NCBI GenBank assembly: GCA_964402175.1
Contig: CAYOBN010000067.1
Span: 1 to 27,676 of the forward strand
Source: JAWKUK01 sp964402175
Lineage (GTDB): Bacteria > Planctomycetota > UBA1135 > GCA-002686595
Reading direction: 5' to 3'
DNA length: 27,676 nucleotides
Made by a program: the position numbers and the translations under genes. Below the pieces are notes generated by a model, which made no database searches, had not been told where the DNA came from, and saw nothing but the letters and a program-made list of their open reading frames with translations. Within the stretch, counting starts at the first letter, position 1. Every line of letters starts with the position of its first letter. Shown here piece after piece: positions 1 to 8,315 of this stretch.

Positions 1-316
1 GGCTCGATGGACGGCTCGGGCTCGTTGGTCGTAGCTTGGGCGCATGAGCCGATGTGCGCCTAATCAAAGGAAGTACGGACGTGCTGACGGAGATGCAGTC
101 GTATCTCCGGATCGGATCCAGCAGGTCCGCCGAATCAAAGATGATGACCCCTTCGCACTCGTTTTCACGCAACACGAACGCATTCGTGCTCGACTCATGA
201 CCGACGAGCGCTTACAATTACGCACCTGCGCTCGAGCGACCGTTCGCGCAGTCCGCAAGCAGATCCGGAGGAGAACTCTGGGCTCTGCAGCAGAGCACTC
301 GAAGGAGAGCGAGTCC
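1..316. other. Region upstream of the transposase, no convincing gene
   Basis: No gene can be supported here. The transposase frame stays open back to position 44, but its codons there do not read like a known protein and a good start lies at 317. On the minus strand one frame is open from about 207 to the window edge. It could be the 5' end of a gene running out of the window, but it has only non-ATG starts (GTG/TTG) and no recognisable domain. The left copy of a 12-bp direct repeat, GTCCGCCGAATC, is at 125-136. Confidence 0.5.
125..136. repeat. 12-bp direct repeat, left copy
   Basis: GTCCGCCGAATC occurs here and again at 1137-1148, on either side of the transposase gene. It is an exact 12-base match in the same orientation. 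Confidence 0.5.
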
Positions 317-1111
317 ATGGCACGCAAGGGAACGACCAGACGTTCACAGAGGACACCCGAACTCCCCTTCCCCAAGGGACGGGGCGGCGCGCGCAAAGGC
401 GCTGGACGTAAGGCTGTGCTCGACGATCGAGGCAAGCGCGTACACGCCACACACTCCAAGCGGCCTGTCTTCACCCGGCACCGGCCGTTGCTCGTGACCG
501 TGAACTTCGTGCAGGGGCTTCCTTCGCTGCGGCGGGCCGACCTGGGCGCGCGGGTGTGTGCCGCGATCGAAGCAGGCAACCAGCGTGACGACTTCCGCGT
601 CGTACACTTGGCGTTGCTGTCGAATCACCTGCACATGATCTGCGAGGCCGACGGACCTGAGGCGTTGGCGCGGGGGATGAAGGGCCTCGGTGGACGGATC
701 GCAAAGGCGGTCAACGCCCTATTGCACCGCAAAGGGGCAGTGGTCAACGGGCGGTATGACCTGCAGGTGCTGCAGTCGTTGCAGCAAGTGCGCAACGCAG
801 TGGCGTACGTGTTGCGCAACGGAGAACACCATGGTGTTGGCCATCCTTGGCGGACAGGGGACGGAGTGCCCACGGTGGATCGCTGGACGAGCGCTGCGTG
901 GTTCAGCGGTTGGAGTGATCCCGTCCTCAACGTTCCCGAAGGTGGGTGCGAGGCTGGGGTCGTGCGGCCAGCTCGTAGCTACTTGATGTACAAAGCGTTC
1001 GAAGTGGACGGCTTGTCCTACAGGGATCCGATCCCGGGGATTCGCAAGCGACACGTCGCGATGAAGCGGCGGGCGCGGGCAGGTGCGCCGTCGAAGCGGG
1101 CTCAGACCTGA
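317..1111 (+). CDS. IS200/RAYT-type Y1 transposase (REP-associated tyrosine transposase family)
   Basis: This is a 264-residue protein of the Y1 (HUH) transposase superfamily, single-strand DNA nucleases that use one tyrosine. The metal-binding HxH is visible as SNHLHMI (His104, His106). It is followed by GRYDLQ near 147 and by a helix, VRNAVAYVLRN, whose Tyr164 is the likely nucleophile by analogy with the YIxxNP helix of RAYTs. The basic N-terminus, with GARKGAGRK at 24-32, is a common DNA-binding-like leader in this group. The start at ATG 317 is chosen because AAGGAG sits about 10 bases upstream; the frame is open to 44, but that extension looks non-coding. The gene stands alone, convergent with queG, without IS ends that I can recognise. 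RAYTs are usually domesticated single-copy genes that act on REP hairpins elsewhere. Family assignment is good; activity and target are unknown. Confidence 0.82.
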   Translation: MARKGTTRRSQRTPELPFPKGRGGARKGAGRKAVLDDRGKRVHATHSKRPVFTRHRPLLVTVNFVQGLPSLRRADLGARVCAAIEAGNQRDDFRVVHLALLSNHLHMICEADGPEALARGMKGLGGRIAKAVNALLHRKGAVVNGRYDLQVLQSLQQVRNAVAYVLRNGEHHGVGHPWRTGDGVPTVDRWTSAAWFSGWSDPVLNVPEGGCEAGVVRPARSYLMYKAFEVDGLSYRDPIPGIRKRHVAMKRRARAGAPSKRAQT

Positions 1112-1136
1112 CCTAGCCTGCGCTGGGCTCCCCGAT

Positions 1137-1148
1137 GTCCGCCGAATC
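1137..1148. repeat. 12-bp direct repeat, right copy
   Basis: This is the second exact copy of GTCCGCCGAATC, 25 bases after the transposase stop codon. Y1 transposases do not normally make target-site duplications, so the meaning is unclear. Confidence 0.5.
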
Positions 1149-1227
1149 GAATGCGCATGGGGCGCCTGTTGGGTGAGGTGCATCCGGCCTGCTGGAGGAC
1201 GACAGGCTGGTGTTACGGCAGAAGAGC

Positions 1228-1249
1228 AGCCCCTCGGACCGAGCGGGCT
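1228..1249. terminator. Hairpin between convergent transposase and queG
   Basis: AGCCC-CTCGG pairs with CCGAG-(C bulge)-GGGCT, giving about 10 base pairs with a tiny loop. It is followed on the plus strand by CTTTGATT and on the minus strand by CTGCTCTTCT. It lies 34 bases past the queG stop and 117 bases past the transposase stop, so it could end both transcripts, more naturally that of queG. The U-tracts are weak. Confidence 0.5.
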
Positions 1250-1282
1250 TTGATTCGGCGCACGGTGCGAGCAGCGGCGTTC

Positions 1283-2419
1283 TCAGGTGCCGCTGTGTCG
1301 GCTGAGGGCGGCACGGGCCCAGTCGTCTGGCTCTCGGGACGCGGCTCGGTCGAGCGCGGCGCGGACGCCTTGGTCTTGGCCATGGGCCGTGGCCAGGGAC
1401 CAGGCGGCGGCTTCGCGGACGAGGGCGGCGGGGTCGCCTTCGAGGGCCTCGAGGAGGGCGATGCGGCCCTGTTCTGAGGGGCGGTTGCCGAGGGCTAGGG
1501 CGGCGTTGCGGGCGAGGGGGGCGCGGCCGGGGCGGCGGAGGCTGCTGCCTTCGAAGTGGGTCCGGTAGGTGGCCTCGGTGCCCGCGACGAGGGTGTGGAG
1601 GAGGCTGACGACGCCGCGCTCGGTGGCCTCGGCGAGGGCGGGGTGGAGGCCGAAGCGGGAGGCGAGGTCGGGGGCGCGGTTCGACCAGGGGCAGACCTCG
1701 GAGCAGACGTCGCAGCCGAAGAGCCAGGGGCCGTGGGCGCGGCGGAGGTCCTCGGGAACGGGGTCGGCGCTCTCGATCGTGTGGTAGCTGATGCAGAGGC
1801 GCGCGTCGACGACACCGGGGGCGCGGAGGGCTCCGGTGGGGCAGGCGTCGAGGCAGGCGGTACAGGTTCCGCAGGAGCCGGCGGGGCGGCTGGCGGTGGT
1901 GGGCTCGAGGTCGAGGTCGAGGAGGATCTCGCCGAGGAAGAAGAAGGGGCCGAAGGCGGGGTGCAGGAGGTTGGCGGCTTTGGAGGGAAAGCCGAGGCCG
2001 GCGGCGGCGGCGTGGGAGCGCTCCATGAGGGGGCCCGCGTCGACGATGGTGCGGCCGGGGAGGGCGAGGCCCTCGCGGCGCAGCCGGCGGGCGAGGCTCC
2101 GGAGGCGCTTCTGGGCGACGTTGTGGTAGTCGCGGCCGAGGGCGTAGCGGGCGACGCGGGTGCCGTCCGCGAGCTCGCCCGCGGCGCGCGAGTGGCCGAG
2201 GCCGACGATGAGCAGGGTGCGGCCGCGTGGGTCGATGCGGCGCGGGTCGAGGATCCGGTCGCGGTCGTCCGCGAGCCACTGGAGCCCGCCGTGGTGCCCG
2301 GCGGCGAGCCAGGTCTCGAAGTGGGCGGCGTCGGGCGGCGGGGCGAGCGGGGCGATGCCGGCGAGGTCGAAGCCGGCCTCGCGCGCGAGTTCGAGGACGA
2401 GTTGGCGGCGGTCGACCAT
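1283..2419 (-). CDS. queG: Epoxyqueuosine reductase QueG
   Basis: QueG is a cytoplasmic cobalamin- and iron-sulfur-dependent enzyme that reduces epoxyqueuosine to queuosine at the wobble base of certain tRNAs, the last step of queuosine synthesis. The 378-residue product has the expected length. Two 4Fe-4S clusters are readable: CGTCTACLDACPT (Cys183, 186, 189, 193) and CDVCSEVCPWS (Cys236, 239, 243), with Cys209 in ARLCISYHTIE as the eighth ligand. The family signature TIVDAGPLMERSHAAAAGLGF (123-143) holds the catalytic-type Asp127. The C-terminus (about 300-375) is a short HEAT-like helical repeat, normal for this family. The start at ATG 2419 gives the standard N-terminus. It is transcribed alone, divergent from the sigma factor gene. 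No other queuosine gene is in the window. Confidence 0.95.
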   Translation of the reverse strand: MVDRRQLVLELAREAGFDLAGIAPLAPPPDAAHFETWLAAGHHGGLQWLADDRDRILDPRRIDPRGRTLLIVGLGHSRAAGELADGTRVARYALGRDYHNVAQKRLRSLARRLRREGLALPGRTIVDAGPLMERSHAAAAGLGFPSKAANLLHPAFGPFFFLGEILLDLDLEPTTASRPAGSCGTCTACLDACPTGALRAPGVVDARLCISYHTIESADPVPEDLRRAHGPWLFGCDVCSEVCPWSNRAPDLASRFGLHPALAEATERGVVSLLHTLVAGTEATYRTHFEGSSLRRPGRAPLARNAALALGNRPSEQGRIALLEALEGDPAALVREAAAWSLATAHGQDQGVRAALDRAASREPDDWARAALSRHSGT

Positions 2420-2756
2420 CGGGGAGAGCTTCGCTTACCGCGCACGGGAGCGCCAACGCGCCCCCGCTGGCGGGTCACACACCCGGCGGGTTCCGTTCTG
2501 TCGGGATCGCGTAAATGGCCCCGGGGCGGGGGGTTAGCCCCATGGGCACGCTGCCACGCGAAATTTTGTCGCAGTTCCCTCTTCCCAAGAGGTTACCTCG
2601 GGATCCAACTAGCGTAATCCTTACACGACCGCGCGATGGGGGCTCCCCCCGCAGAGTGGTCGCGCTCCCTGCATCTCCCGAGCCCCCCGGCGAAACGCGC
2701 TTGCCTCGCGGAACCCCTGGACGGATTCCGGGTCCTCCCCCATCCTCGTCAAGGCC
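2420..2756. promoter_or_regulatory. Divergent intergenic region, queG / sigma factor
   Basis: These 337 bases separate two divergent genes and should hold both promoters. On the minus strand TTTACGCG (about 2511-2518) resembles the core of the 30-bp motif found at 17540 and 27081, though the match is short. A perfect dyad, GAGGT-T-ACCTC, lies at 2589-2599 in a locally A/T-richer patch and could be an operator. No coding frame looks convincing. Confidence 0.4.
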
Positions 2757-3623
2757 ATGCAGGCCACCGACCTCTTCTCCTCCAACCCGCTCGTGGGGCC
2801 AGGCGCTGCCGATCGCCTGGCCGACCGCGTGCGGGGCCTCGGTCGGGAGTTGCCCTCCGACGCCAGCGCTGCGTTGTTGGCCCTGCTCGAGCAGGGCACC
2901 GAGACGCGCGACGTCGAGGCGCTCCGCGATGCGGTCAGCACGCGGTTGATGCAGGCCTTTCGCGACCACCAATCGCGCGCCTGTTTTGGCCTCTTGTACG
3001 AGCTCAATGGAGCGCACCTCCTGGCGCAGGTTGCCTCGCGACTGAAGCGCTACGGCAGCCACGCCGACCCCGTCGACGTTCTGCAGGAGGTGTTCTTCAA
3101 TGTCTATCGCTATCCGCATCGCTTCGATGCCTCCCGGGACGATGCCTTCCGGGTTTGGTCCGCAATGATCGTGCGCAACACGGTGCTGAAGCACCTGCGC
3201 GCGCTCGGGCGCAATGGCCGGCAAGAGGTGCCTTTCGAAGACTCGGGCGCGCCTGAATTGCATGACGATGCGAGCCCGCTGCGGGGCGTGCTCGAGGCCG
3301 AAGAGAGCCGCGAGTGCAGCCGCGCGTATGTGACCTACCTGCAGCTCTACCTGCGCGTTTACAGCCTGCTCTCCGAGCGCGAGCGCCGCGCGCTGCACCT
3401 CGTCGAAGTCGAGCGTGTCAGCTACCGCGAGGCCGCTGAGGCGCTCGAGCTGCGCGTCGAGAACTTGAAGATGGTCATCTTCCGCGCCCGCCGGAAGATC
3501 CATCGCACCCTGCGGCGTGTCCTCGAAGGGACGACGCCCGAGTCCGGCGCCGCGCAGGAGCTGCGCGCCGACGACGCCTACGAAAACCGCGATCCCCACA
3601 ACGCAGAGGAGGCGCGCCGATGA
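2757..3623 (+). CDS. ECF-like RNA polymerase sigma factor
   Basis: This is a 288-residue sigma-70-family protein that should direct RNA polymerase to a dedicated promoter set. Region 2 is at about 68-150, with the core-binding segment DPVDVLQEVFFNVYRY (104-119) and a helix ending in NTVLKHLRAL. Region 4 is at about 203-255, with LSERERRALHLVEVERVSYREAAEALELRVENLK in two parts as a helix-turn-helix, followed by a basic tail. An N-terminal extension of about 65 residues and an acidic C-terminus make it longer than a minimal ECF factor of about 180 residues. The stop codon overlaps the next start (ATGA at 3620-3623), which implies translational coupling with an anti-sigma-like partner. The start is the first plausible ATG; only AAGG is nearby, very close to it, so the start is less certain than the gene. 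The regulon is unknown. Confidence 0.88.
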   Translation: MQATDLFSSNPLVGPGAADRLADRVRGLGRELPSDASAALLALLEQGTETRDVEALRDAVSTRLMQAFRDHQSRACFGLLYELNGAHLLAQVASRLKRYGSHADPVDVLQEVFFNVYRYPHRFDASRDDAFRVWSAMIVRNTVLKHLRALGRNGRQEVPFEDSGAPELHDDASPLRGVLEAEESRECSRAYVTYLQLYLRVYSLLSERERRALHLVEVERVSYREAAEALELRVENLKMVIFRARRKIHRTLRRVLEGTTPESGAAQELRADDAYENRDPHNAEEARR

Positions 3624-4750
3624 GCCGTCCCCCGATGGAACCGAGGCCCGAACGAAGCGACGCCGTGCGCGAGGCCTTCGCGCTGGGTGACCCCGAAGAG
3701 ATCCACCTCTCGCCCGAGCAACGGGCGCTGCAGGTGCAGCTCTCCTGCCTCGTCGACGGCGAGCTCGACGAGCCCGCGGCCGCACGGGCGATGGTGCTGC
3801 TCGAAGAATCCGCCGACGCGCGCGCGTTCTTCGACGACATGCAGACCTTCGCCCGCATCCACCGCGACCTGCACGATCCGGCCCGCCTCGAGGCGCGCGT
3901 CGCGATGTTCGGCGCGGCGCTGTTCCAGCCGGGCGGCTTCGAAGCGGTCGCGGACTCGATCGAGCTCCCGCACCGCCTCGCGACGATCTTCTACCAGCTC
4001 GGCAAGGCGTACGTCCTCAACGCCATCGAGCCCGAAGCGTTCCAGCAGCGCGTCTTCGAGCGCGCCGTGCCGATCGAAGAGACCCGCGCCGAAGGCAAGG
4101 GCTTCGTCGACGGCGTGCTGGAGTCCGGCCGCAGCGAGCGCCCGCACTACGGCGCTGCGCTCGACTGGCGCGCCGCGCGCAGCCTCTTCAACGGCCGCTT
4201 GGAGCAGATCGCGCACCCGCTCGAGAAGGGCAAGCGCTTGCTCGAGCAAGCGGTCGAGACCGACCCCTCCCATGAAGAGGCGCGCATCTACCTGGCGTTC
4301 GTCCTCGCCCAGGAGGGCCGCAGCCTGCGCGCCGCCGAGGCCTACCGCGCCGTCTTCGAGACGGCCCTCGACCGCACCAACAAGGGCCACGCGGCCATGC
4401 AGCTCGGGCGCCTCTTCTACCTGGAGGGGGACCACCGCGCCGCGACCCGCTGGTGGCGCTGGATGACGATCTCGGGCCTGGCTGACGCCGACCCGCGCTT
4501 CGAGGGCGTGCGCCTCAATCTGGGAGTGGTCTACGCCACGACCGGTAACCTCGGCCGCTCGGTCGACTACTTCCGGGCACTCTTGGACCAGCACATGCAG
4601 CACCACGACGGGGACGCCAGCGGCGTCGCCCGCCTGTTCGCCGCCCACCGGGATCTCCGTGGGCTCATCGATTCTCGCCCCGGGCTGACCGACCTCCTCG
4701 TCGCGCGCTGCCCCGAACTCTTCCGCGCCGCCCCTGGGGGAGCGGCCTGA
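3620..4750 (+). CDS. Anti-sigma-like N-terminus fused to TPR domain
   Basis: This 376-residue protein is translated from an ATG overlapping the sigma factor stop. Residues about 30-85 (LSCLVDGELDEPAAARAMVLLEES...) resemble the small helical anti-sigma domain that clamps ECF factors. The zinc ligands HxxxCxxC of the classical ZAS type are not present; only one Cys is seen. From about 195 to 345 there are TPR-like helical pairs (EKGKRLLEQAVETDPSHEEARIYLAF and LNLGVVYATTGNLGRSVDYF, among others). I see no signal peptide or membrane span, so it should be soluble. The arrangement suggests a cytoplasmic regulator of the upstream sigma factor, with the TPRs receiving a signal from a protein partner. 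The regulatory role is inferred from position and the N-terminal domain. The TPR assignment is the firmer part. Confidence 0.75.
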   Translation: MSRPPMEPRPERSDAVREAFALGDPEEIHLSPEQRALQVQLSCLVDGELDEPAAARAMVLLEESADARAFFDDMQTFARIHRDLHDPARLEARVAMFGAALFQPGGFEAVADSIELPHRLATIFYQLGKAYVLNAIEPEAFQQRVFERAVPIEETRAEGKGFVDGVLESGRSERPHYGAALDWRAARSLFNGRLEQIAHPLEKGKRLLEQAVETDPSHEEARIYLAFVLAQEGRSLRAAEAYRAVFETALDRTNKGHAAMQLGRLFYLEGDHRAATRWWRWMTISGLADADPRFEGVRLNLGVVYATTGNLGRSVDYFRALLDQHMQHHDGDASGVARLFAAHRDLRGLIDSRPGLTDLLVARCPELFRAAPGGAA

Positions 4751-4778
4751 CACCCCGGTGTCACGGAGGACCCGTCCC

Positions 4779-5411
4779 ATGCAACACGCCTTCTTCACTC
4801 GGTTCGCCGCGCTTCGGGCTCCGCTCGGGCTCGCGACTGCGCTCGGCCTCGCACTCGGCCTCGCGATCCTGCCTGCCACGGCGGACGAGCGCGGCGGGGA
4901 CCGCGGCGGCTTGAGCACGGACCCGACCGTGGGCACGCTGCCCCTGACCACAGGCGGCGTCCCCGAGGTCGCCGGTCCCGACCAGGTCATCTACCTCACC
5001 GGCGAAGTCGGCGCCCTGCGCCTCGCCCTCGCCGGTGTCGACGTGCGCTGGCAGGCCGGTGAGTCCGGTTCGGGCGTCTGGGCCCTGCCCGACGGCCGCG
5101 CTTGGGTGGAGTTCCACGGCAACATCGCGCTGCACTGGAGCGACGCGGCCCTGCTCGATGGGCTCGAGGTCGGCGTCGGCGCCGGCTTCGAAGGCGGCGG
5201 GCTCGTGTGTTCGGTCGAGTCGACGATCGGGGTCACGGTCCCGGCATTGCTCGAGGTCGGCCGTACGCTGCCCGTGTCCTTGACGCGCCTCTTCGACGCG
5301 GGGCTGCTCCAGTCGGGGCTCGTGCTGCACGGGCTGCACCGGAACGGCCAGCGCTCGCAGGTCCGGTTCGACGCCGTCGACGGCGGCCTCTCGATCCAGC
5401 AGACGCTGTGA
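4779..5411 (+). CDS. Secreted protein of unknown function
   Basis: The 210-residue product starts at ATG 4779, preceded by GGAGG at 4765-4769; an in-frame GTG at 4758 lies before that ribosome site. An N-terminal signal peptide is clear (a long Leu/Ala-rich core ending in PATADE near 36). The mature part looks all-beta and rich in Gly, Val and Leu, with a Trp-containing segment VWALPDGRAWVEFHGNIALHW. There is a single Cys in the mature part, and no enzyme motif was recognised. It lies 28 bases after the anti-sigma/TPR gene and 46 bases before glpK, so it may belong to the sigma operon. A cell-envelope role is an inference from the signal peptide alone. Confidence 0.7.
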   Translation: MQHAFFTRFAALRAPLGLATALGLALGLAILPATADERGGDRGGLSTDPTVGTLPLTTGGVPEVAGPDQVIYLTGEVGALRLALAGVDVRWQAGESGSGVWALPDGRAWVEFHGNIALHWSDAALLDGLEVGVGAGFEGGGLVCSVESTIGVTVPALLEVGRTLPVSLTRLFDAGLLQSGLVLHGLHRNGQRSQVRFDAVDGGLSIQQTL

Positions 5412-5457
5412 GGCCGACGGGACCCACGCGCAGCGTCACCGGAGCGGAGCTCTTCCC

Positions 5458-6939
5458 GTGACGGCGGGTCCCCCGCACCTCCTCGCGATCGACGCCGGCA
5501 CCACCGGCGTCACCGCGATCGTGTTCGACCGCGACCTGCGCCGCGTGCGCGGCGGATACCGCGAGTTTGCGCAGCGTTTCCCCGCGCCCGGTCACGTCGA
5601 ACACGAAGCTGCGGCGATCCTGGGCGCGCTCGACGCGGCGCTCGCCGAGGCGCTCGCGGGCTTCGAAGGCGCCATCGCCGCCGTCGGCGTCACCAATCAG
5701 CGCGAGACGGTCTTCGCCTTCCACCGCAGCCGCCGCGAGCCGCTCGGACCGGGGATCGTGTGGCAGGACCGGCGCACCGCGCCGCGCTGCAGCGAGCTGC
5801 GGCAGGCCGGGTACAGCGCGCTCGTGAAGCAGCGCACGGGCCTCGTGCTCGATCCGTACTTCAGCGCGACGAAGATCGAGTGGCTCTTGCGCGAGCGCAC
5901 GGAGGTCGCCGCCGCCGCGCGCGCGGGTGAGCTCGTCTTCGGCACCGTCGACACGCTCGTCCTGCAGCACCTCACACGCGGCGCGGCGTGGCTGACCGAT
6001 GTGACCAACGCGGCGCGCACGCTGCTCTACGACATCGACCAGCGCGCTTGGAGTCGCGAGCTCGCAGCGCTCTTCGGGGTCGCGCACGACACGCTGCCCG
6101 AGGTCCGGCCTTCGATCGGCGCCTTCGGCGAAGCGCACCTTCCGGGTGGTCGCCGCGCGCCGATCCTGGGCGTCGCGGGGGACCAACAAGCGGCCCTGTT
6201 CGGACAAGGCTGCTGGGATGCGGGCACCGCGAAGAGCACCTACGGAACCGGCAACTTCCTCGTGCTGAACACCGGCGCCGCGCGGCGCAACTCCGAGAGC
6301 GGCCTGCTGACGACGCTGGCCGTCGGCCGCCGCGGCGAGCCCGTGTACGCGCTCGAAGGCAGCGTCTTCTCGTGCGGTGTCGTCATCCAGTGGCTGCGCG
6401 ACGAGCTCGGTTTCTTCGAGGTCTCCGCCGCCAGCGAGGCCCTCGCGCGCAGCGTGCCCGACACTGCGGGGGTGACCTTCGTGCCCGCGTTCACGGGCCT
6501 CGGTGCGCCGTACTGGGACCCCGACGCACGCGGCGCGATCCTGGGCCTCTCCCGCGGCTCGCAGCGCGCACACATCGTGCGCGCGGCGCTCGATGCGATC
6601 GCGTTCCAGTGCGCCGAGGTGGTGGAGCTGCTGCGCGCCGACTCGGGCCTGCCGCTCGACACGCTGCTCGTCGACGGCGGCGCCGCCGCCAACGACCTCT
6701 TGATGCAGCGCCAGGCCGACCTCGCCGGCCTCACCGTGCGCCGCCCCGCTGACATCGAAGCGACCGCGCGCGGCGCCGCCGCCCTCGCCGGCGTCGGCGC
6801 GGGCCTCTGGGCCGACCCCGCAGAGGCCGCGGCGTTCCGCGTCGGGGTGCAGAGCTTCGCGCCCGAGCTCGCCCCGAGCGCGCGCTCGCGCGAGCTCGCC
6901 GCTTGGCGCCGCGCCGTGCAGCGCGTCCTCAGCACCTGA
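5458..6939 (+). CDS. glpK: Glycerol kinase
   Basis: GlpK phosphorylates glycerol with ATP to sn-glycerol 3-phosphate in the cytoplasm. The 493-residue product has the normal length of this FGGY-family kinase. The N-terminal ATPase fold begins IDAGTTGVTAIVFD. Glycerol-binding residues match the known enzyme: Arg82-Glu83 in TNQRETVF, Trp102 in IVWQDRRT, Tyr134 in DPYFSATK and the catalytic Asp242 in GVAGDQQAALFGQ. The second signature FTGLGAPYWDPDARG and the C-terminal DGGAAANDLLMQ are present. It starts at GTG 5458, with GGAG eight bases upstream. No glycerol facilitator or glycerol-3-phosphate dehydrogenase is adjacent; its neighbours are a secreted unknown and a fliK-like gene, so it is probably only a passenger in a loosely packed plus-strand run. 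Confidence 0.95.
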   Translation: MTAGPPHLLAIDAGTTGVTAIVFDRDLRRVRGGYREFAQRFPAPGHVEHEAAAILGALDAALAEALAGFEGAIAAVGVTNQRETVFAFHRSRREPLGPGIVWQDRRTAPRCSELRQAGYSALVKQRTGLVLDPYFSATKIEWLLRERTEVAAAARAGELVFGTVDTLVLQHLTRGAAWLTDVTNAARTLLYDIDQRAWSRELAALFGVAHDTLPEVRPSIGAFGEAHLPGGRRAPILGVAGDQQAALFGQGCWDAGTAKSTYGTGNFLVLNTGAARRNSESGLLTTLAVGRRGEPVYALEGSVFSCGVVIQWLRDELGFFEVSAASEALARSVPDTAGVTFVPAFTGLGAPYWDPDARGAILGLSRGSQRAHIVRAALDAIAFQCAEVVELLRADSGLPLDTLLVDGGAAANDLLMQRQADLAGLTVRRPADIEATARGAAALAGVGAGLWADPAEAAAFRVGVQSFAPELAPSARSRELAAWRRAVQRVLST

Positions 6940-7019
6940 GTCGCCGCGGGCGCGTCTGGAACAGGCGGTTTCAGGTCGAGGCGCAGTGGGGACGGCCGAC
7001 AATCCCTGCGGAGAGTCCC

Positions 7020-8315
7020 ATGGTCGACCCTGTTCGCGAGAGCCGCAGCTTGCCGCCGCCGGCGCCGGTCAGCCGCATCGGCGGGGGGCGCGCGGGGGAC
7101 AGCGCGCCGCCCGAGGCCCGCACCGGCGGTGAGGGGGCGGCGGCGGGGCGCGGCGGTGGGGGCGAGGCGACCCCCGCTCGGCGGGTCGCGCTGCCCGAGC
7201 GGGCGGCGGAGGGCCTCGCGCGCGCAGCCGCCGCGCTGGCTGTGGCGGGGGACCCGCTCGCCGAAGCGCGGCTGGAAGCGCTGGCGCTCGATCCGCGGCT
7301 CGGCGCGGGCGGCCTGCGGGACGCGGCCGGACGGGGCGCCGTCCCGCTGCGGGTGGCGCTCCTCGCAGCGGCCGCCGAGGTGCGCGGCGGGCAGCGGCTG
7401 GCGGACGCCCTCGACGCCTTCGTCCAGCGCCTGACTGCGGCCCTGCCCCCGACTGGGGTCGAGGGGCAGGCGGTGCAGGCCGCGGCCCTCGACGGCGTCC
7501 AGGAGGCCCTCGGACGCCTCGCGCCCCTCGCCCTGCCCGCCGGCAATCCCGGGGAGGGCGTCGGCCGCGGGCTGCTCGACGCGCTCGCAGGGCGCCTCCT
7601 GCGGGAGCTCGGGCTCGCGCTGGCCGAGCGCGGCGGCGCCGGCCGCGACGGCCTCGCCGGCGCCCTCTCCCGCGCGGACCTTGGGGCGCTCGCCGCGCGG
7701 CTCGGTGGGCCGGTGCTGGCGCTGGTGTTGGCCCTGCCGCCCGAGTCGGAGCTGCGCCGGACGCTCATCGCCCGCGCCCTCGGCGCGGTCCATTCGGGCT
7801 CGCGCGACCCGCGGCTCGCGCTGCTCGGCCAGCTCGCGGAGGACACCACGGCGCCGGTCGAGCGCACGCTCGCTTCGCTCGTCGGGGCGCTCGAAGGGGA
7901 AGCCGCCTCCAACGCGGTGCGCCGCGAGAGCGGCGAGCCGACCGTGTGGACCGTGCCGCTGCACGACGGCCAGAGCTGGACGACCCTGACGCTGCTCGAG
8001 GACCGCCACGGGCGCGACGCCCGCGACGCCCGCGAGCGCGACGGCGGCGGGACGCGTGTCGCGGTCGGCACCGAGTTCAGCGCGCTCGGGCCCGTGCGCG
8101 CGGACCTCGCGGTCTCGCGCGAGCGCATCGTGCTGCGCTTCGTCGCCTCCGAGCCGAGCACCGCGGTCGCATTGCGGCAGCACCTCGGCGAGCTGCGCGA
8201 ACGCCTCACCGCGCACGCGCGCGAGGTGCACGTCAACGTCGCAGAGGGCCGTCCCGAGGACGCCCGCGTCGAGCTCCCCCCGCCCGTCATGGACCACCTG
8301 GACCTCAGCGGATGA
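7020..8315 (+). CDS. fliK: FliK-like flagellar hook-length control protein
   Basis: This is a 431-residue Ala/Gly/Arg-rich protein. The C-terminal third (about 306-420) has the pattern of the FliK C-terminal (Flg_hook) domain: TVWTVPLHDGQSWTTLTLL, then SALGPVRADLAVSRERIVLRF, then a helix AVALRQHLGELRERLTAH. In the known family this domain contacts the FlhB export gate and switches secretion from hook to filament subunits, while the variable N-terminal part acts as ruler. ATG 7020 is chosen; the frame is open upstream but overlaps glpK. The stop overlaps the start of an FlhB-C-like gene (ATGA, 8312-8315), which strongly supports the assignment even though sequence similarity is low. No other flagellar gene is visible nearby. 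A type III secretion needle-length homologue is the alternative. Confidence 0.75.
   Translation: MVDPVRESRSLPPPAPVSRIGGGRAGDSAPPEARTGGEGAAAGRGGGGEATPARRVALPERAAEGLARAAAALAVAGDPLAEARLEALALDPRLGAGGLRDAAGRGAVPLRVALLAAAAEVRGGQRLADALDAFVQRLTAALPPTGVEGQAVQAAALDGVQEALGRLAPLALPAGNPGEGVGRGLLDALAGRLLRELGLALAERGGAGRDGLAGALSRADLGALAARLGGPVLALVLALPPESELRRTLIARALGAVHSGSRDPRLALLGQLAEDTTAPVERTLASLVGALEGEAASNAVRRESGEPTVWTVPLHDGQSWTTLTLLEDRHGRDARDARERDGGGTRVAVGTEFSALGPVRADLAVSRERIVLRFVASEPSTAVALRQHLGELRERLTAHAREVHVNVAEGRPEDARVELPPPVMDHLDLSG

Noticed and set aside
1..207. Minus-strand frame open to the window edge
   Set aside because: It has only GTG/TTG starts and no recognisable domain; it cannot be separated from chance in about 69 codons.
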